Source of the DNA: Arbacia lixula
Taxonomy: Eukaryota > Echinodermata > Echinoidea > Arbacioida > Arbaciidae
Assembly: GCA_963669155.1 (NCBI GenBank)
Contig: OZ022586.1
Span: 1,605,024 to 1,669,023 of the forward strand
Direction: 5' to 3'
Length of the DNA stretch: 64,000 nucleotides
Of this stretch, positions 60,243 to 64,000 are shown piece by piece (the first letter of the stretch is position 1; the number at the start of each line of letters is the position of its first letter). The notes beneath the pieces are model-generated. The model was not told where the DNA came from, did no database searches, and worked only from the letters and a program-made list of their open reading frames with translations. The translations under genes were made by a program, and so were the position numbers.

Positions 60243-61023
60243 AAATGGACTGGCTGTTTAGAGACTGCCTGGCAATACACAATTTAAATTCAAAACATGT
60301 ACTTTTTCCATCACTGTCCCTAATTCCAATTATGTGTAAGCCAGTATTCTTCAAACGAACAATCCAATCAAGAAATTATAGAGGGTTTAATGCATTCTTG
60401 CATGTAATCCTGTTACCAGATGAATAAGTGATTTAATATCTGTAAAGTGCATTCATATATTTTCTTAAATCCCAGATGTAGGCAATTGTAGCGACATAAG
60501 TCCTCTGATGTGAATTTTGTCTTGGTCATAGTGGATGTTTTGACTTCGCCCCTTTTTTTTTTTTTTTAGAAAATCCTTGTGGGAATTGTAATACTCCTAG
60601 CAATTTGAGTTAAAAGTAAATTTTGTTAGGAAATTTGTTACCAAGTTATGCTCATTTTGTAAAGTTGATAAAAACTGCAGATTTCCATGTCCGGATAGTA
60701 AGATATCATGTCAAATGTAACACGTGTTAAAGATCATGTAATATTGGCTATAACTTGTTCAAGGTGAAAGCGAACAAGATCTTTTTTAATGCTAAATATG
60801 TTACTCATTGCGGATAGATGGCTACTGATAATTGTTTGTCTCGCAATGTAAGGTAAACGGTATCGAAAAGATCTTTTTTAGATCGTAAGTTGACTCGTGA
60901 TTGATTTAATTCATAACTCTGTATGTTAGAGAGAAGGGATTGGACTTGCGATCAATTCATATTGTTCGCAACTCTTAATAAGAGGGGGCACAGGCCTATA
61001 CTTCTGAGTGTACAAACTAGCAG

Positions 61024-61180
61024 TCAGAATAGGTCTATACCGATGCAGTCTAGACTGGTTCAGGAACATTGGCCAGAACAGGTCTAGAGTGGTCTTATCT
61101 GGTGTAGACCAGTTCAGGAACATCAGCCAGAACAGGGCTAGAGTGGTCTGATGCGGTCTAGACTGGTTCAGGAACATAGA
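61024..61180. repeat. Tandem repeat, about three 54-bp units
   Basis: gactggttcaggaacattgg, ccagaacaggtctagagtgg, with caggaacat at 61061, 61115 and 61169. Confidence 0.85.
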
Positions 61181-61568
61181 GAGGAGTGGGTTCTAATGTA
61201 GGAGACATTCTCACACTAATACCTGTTCTTCTTGTCTCTCTGTCAACAAGGCTGACTCTCCCCTCAACAAAAGGAGAGAAGAAAGAATATCAAATATAAA
61301 TCATGCGAGACATATCTGAAAGCCGTCTAGCGTGCTCTTAATAACCAGGGTAGGGCATTTTTCTGCCCTTGGGGTATAAAGGAAAAGAGTGACTCATGGT
61401 TTACTTTTGAATACATCTTTTGTGGATTTTTTTCTTTGACTCTGCATGCTCGACAGAAGTTTATTCCTGGATTAGATCTGGAATCTTTTGTGAGTATTTC
61501 GTAAAGATTCATGATCCAGTGAGCTGGGAACGTTATATGACACATTAAGGGGGCATATCACAGTGTAG

Positions 61569-61748
61569 TCTAGGCTGTGCTGTGCATGGACATTAGACTA
61601 ACTATGTCACATAACAGAGTCTGGTAACATAGCCTAAGCCCTCTTTCTTGCCTGCTGCACTTCTTGCAGGAGCCTATGACATTAGACTCCTTTCCAGACT
61701 CTGTTGTGAATAATTACTTATACGCCCATGTACTCCACAGCCAAGAAT
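61569..61748. mobile_element. Diverged palindromic element, family J
   Basis: gtctaggctgtgctgtgcat and ggacattagacta face ccatgtactccacagccaag at the far end, with inner arms agagtctggtaacat and its loose mirror cagactctgttgtgaat. Confidence 0.55.
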
Positions 61749-61775
61749 CTATGCTCGTCACACTGTAACAAACTC

Positions 61776-61939
61776 CTGGGCCTAGATCCTTTAAAATGAT
61801 TATTAATGGTAACTCTGCCATCAATTGTAACTTCCACGGTGACACCCCTCGGCAGCCAATCAACTCAAGGTATCCATAGAAGTTGCTATTGGAAGCAAAG
61901 TTACCATCAATAGTTAAGCTTTATGCAATAGGGCCCTGG
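61776..61939. mobile_element. Palindromic MITE, family G
   Basis: Left cctgggcctagatcctttaa, right ctttatgcaatagggccctg, with ggcagccaatcaactcaagg in the centre. Confidence 0.75.
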
Positions 61940-62384
61940 TAGAGTGTTGCTGCGGTCCTTTTACCTCAGGAAACTGAAGTGTGTGAGATATGTGACATGT
62001 ATACTTCGTGTAAATTTTTTTATGTGAAACAAGAAGGAAGGGAAGGATGAAGGATTTTTTCCTTCTTACTTTCCTAACAGATTGATCAATTTAACTAAAT
62101 AATATAGAGAGTAACAGCAAAACAAAGATGATATTAAGAAGGAATTAGTTATGATATAAAATAATTAAAGTAACCAGACACCAGTCACTGATTTTAATGC
62201 ATACCAGTATCTCCTATGAAAGCATGCTCATACCATGATGATTGCAGGTACCAGTAAAAGGTATGGAAATCATATGGATTATAATTTCACTTCTCATAAG
62301 GCTGCCAAGAATATGAAATGATTCCTGTAATCAGGAGCAATGACTTGATTGGGCGAACGTATATCTGAGAGGAAAAAGATAACC

Positions 62385-62575
62385 TGAAGAAGGAGATGGA
62401 GATGAAGGGAAAGGAGAGAAAGAAGAAAGAGTGCAGCGAAGGTGGAGAACGATAGTAACGTGAAGAGGGGGAATAAGATGAAAAGGTGGATTGCAGATTA
62501 GAGGAGGAACAAGAAGAAGAGGAGGAAAATACAAAAGGAGAAGAAGGGGAAGAAAGAGAAGAGGAGAAGAGCCCT
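62385..62575. repeat. Purine-rich GAA/GGA tract
   Basis: Mostly A and G on the + strand (gaagaaggagatggagatga and similar). It causes the Pro/Ser-rich minus-strand frame. No gene. Confidence 0.8.
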
Positions 62576-63199
62576 CATGAATAAGATCCTTGTATTTTTT
62601 CGTAAAGGAATTTCATGAAGACCTCTGTATAAATGGACTATGTGAGAATGTTTCTTGAAGTTGGTTGCACATTTATGCCACAGTAGGTTCCAATTTGGAT
62701 AATGGAGCCAAGATCAAATAGCTGCGTGATATGCCCATGACGGTACCCCAGGCATTGTTCACTTTAAGAAAATGTGCTTCATCAAACCCTTTTATCCCTG
62801 TTTGAACTTCAGACTACTGTCTTTCATAGACGCTCTTTATTTGAATAGCGTTCGAAGACTGAATGGCTAGAGTCTGTTTATTCAAAGAGTTATGACGATC
62901 GAATAAAGGTTGGGTGAATGGGTATAATGGAAAGAAAAGAAGAAATGCTCCCAGAAACCGCAGCAGAATCTAGTTTGTCTCTGCCTAGGTATCCCACTGC
63001 ATAAAACTGTTCTTAGTAACAAATGATCTTAACTCGTCATTTACCAGATAGAATGCTGCTCTATGTGATATGAAAGCATTGCTGGTTACACAATTACTTA
63101 ATATCGACCAAATCTGCTCTCATCCCCCCAAATGGTAGGATTTTGCTAGTTAGCCTAGATCTGACTGCTTTTATGCGTCCGCAATGAAGTTGTTATGTT
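62576..63199 (+). other. Spectraplakin intron, nothing recognised
   Basis: No exon or named repeat supported. Confidence 0.5.
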
Positions 63200-63375
63200 T
63201 CTGGGTTATCTCTCCCTCCGTCTGTATTTCGTTTGCGCGATAACTTAAATAATTTACAGAATTTCATCAAACTCGGTATAATAATGTTATAGATAAGGGC
63301 AATTTACTGATTAGATTTTGGGTCATATAGGCCAAAGTTCAAAGGTCACAGATCAAGGTCAAAACCTGATATTTG
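63200..63375. repeat. Dispersed repeat with AGGTCA array, third copy
   Basis: tgggttatctctccctccgt leads into gattttgggtcatataggcc, then AGGTCA-like hexamers at 63329, 63336, 63343, 63350 and 63356. Same design as 4560-4840. Confidence 0.75.
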
Positions 63376-63394
63376 TGTACACGCTCACACGGTG

Positions 63395-64000
63395 TGAATA
63401 CCTGAATCACAGTCACACACCAACCTTTCCCATGATGAGAAACGCTGTTGGGTATTGCTTGTATGAACGTGCCCATCAAGCGTGAATGCTTGAATCACAG
63501 TCACACACCAATCTTCCTCATGATGAGAAACACTGTGGTTATTGCTTGTATGAATGTGCCCATCAGGCGTGAATGCTTGAATCACAGTCACACACCAATC
63601 TTCCTCATGATGAGAAACGCTGTGGTTATTGCGTGTACGAACGTGCCCATCAAACATTATATAATGCCTGAATCACAGTCACACACCAACCTTCCCCATG
63701 ATGAGAAGCACTGTTGGGTATTGCTTGTATGGACGTGCCCATCAAGCATGAATGCCTGAATCACAGTCACACACCAATCTTCCTCATAATGAGAACGCTG
63801 TGGTGATTGCGCGTATGAACGTGCCCATCAAGCGTAAATGCCTGAATCACAGTCACACACCAACCTTCCCCATTATGAGAAACACTGTTGGGTATTGCTT
63901 GTATGAACGTGCCCATCAAGCGTGAATGCTTGAATCACAGTCACACACCAATCTTCCTCATGATGAGAAACGCTGTTGGGTATTGCTTGTATGAACGTGC
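63395..64000. repeat. Minisatellite, 7 or more units of about 88 bp, running off the window
   Basis: The unit contains gaatcacagtcacacaccaa, ccttccccatgatgagaaac, gctgttgggtattgcttgta and tgaacgtgcccatcaagcgt. gaatcac occurs at 63404, 63492, 63579, 63670, 63758, 63844 and 63932 (steps 86-91 bp). Both strands stay open by chance. Confidence 0.95.

Noticed and set aside
63385-63759. Repeat peptides on both strands near the window end
   Set aside because: Open by chance in an 88-bp minisatellite; both strands are open and the unit length is not a multiple of three throughout.
1-64000. LTR retroelements, Polintons or other virus-like copies
   Set aside because: No reverse transcriptase, integrase, capsid or DNA polymerase motif was seen in any frame, and no long direct terminal repeats. 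Only possible LINE tails without coding parts were found.
1-64000. tRNA, rRNA and snRNA genes
   Set aside because: No A/B-box plus cloverleaf combination or conserved rRNA/snRNA core was noticed; a covariance-model search was not possible.

Overview
This window looks like nuclear DNA from an invertebrate animal, most likely an echinoderm such as a sea urchin. That assignment is inferred from the mix of vertebrate-like protein exons, GT-AG introns, AT-rich non-coding DNA and many short palindromic DNA transposons; nothing in the sequence proves the species. Coding sequence is under 1% of the window. Almost every long open frame is a by-product of simple repeats or transposon fragments.

Layout. 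(1) Positions 1-1815, + strand: the last exons of WASHC5 (strumpellin, a WASH-complex subunit), ending in a stop at 1813-1815. The penultimate 88-nt coding exon is present twice in tandem (912-999 and 1094-1181). Each copy has splice sites and fits the frame, but both cannot be used together. (2) 1.8-17.4 kb: intergenic DNA packed with non-autonomous DNA transposons, including a hAT-like copy with a perfect 8-bp target duplication and TTAA-flanked families, plus tandem repeats and a CpG-rich block near 11.3-11.7 kb. (3) 17.4-40.2 kb, + strand: the 5' end of a spectraplakin gene (MACF1/dystonin/shot family). Two alternative first coding exons (17994-18126 and 18927-18987) each begin with an ATG behind an in-frame stop, and each ends in phase 1. 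Both fit a shared 62-nt exon at 40142-40203 that encodes the start of the first calponin-homology domain. The intron between is 21-22 kb. (4) 40.2-64 kb: intron of the same gene. I found no further CH-domain exon, so this intron probably runs past the window. It carries three head-to-tail or inverted copies of a GCTCGAGC-rich element, a nearly pure 7-bp satellite of about 50 units, 74-bp and 88-bp minisatellites and many palindromic elements.

The two genes are both housekeeping cytoskeletal genes (endosomal actin nucleation; actin-microtubule crosslinking), but nothing suggests they work as a unit. I saw no tRNA, rRNA, CRISPR, retrovirus-like, LTR or Polinton element. The observations most worth following are the WASHC5 exon duplication, the two spectraplakin starts, a dispersed repeat that carries 7-bp-spaced AGGTCA nuclear-receptor half-sites, and CpG-decay between two near-identical transposon copies.
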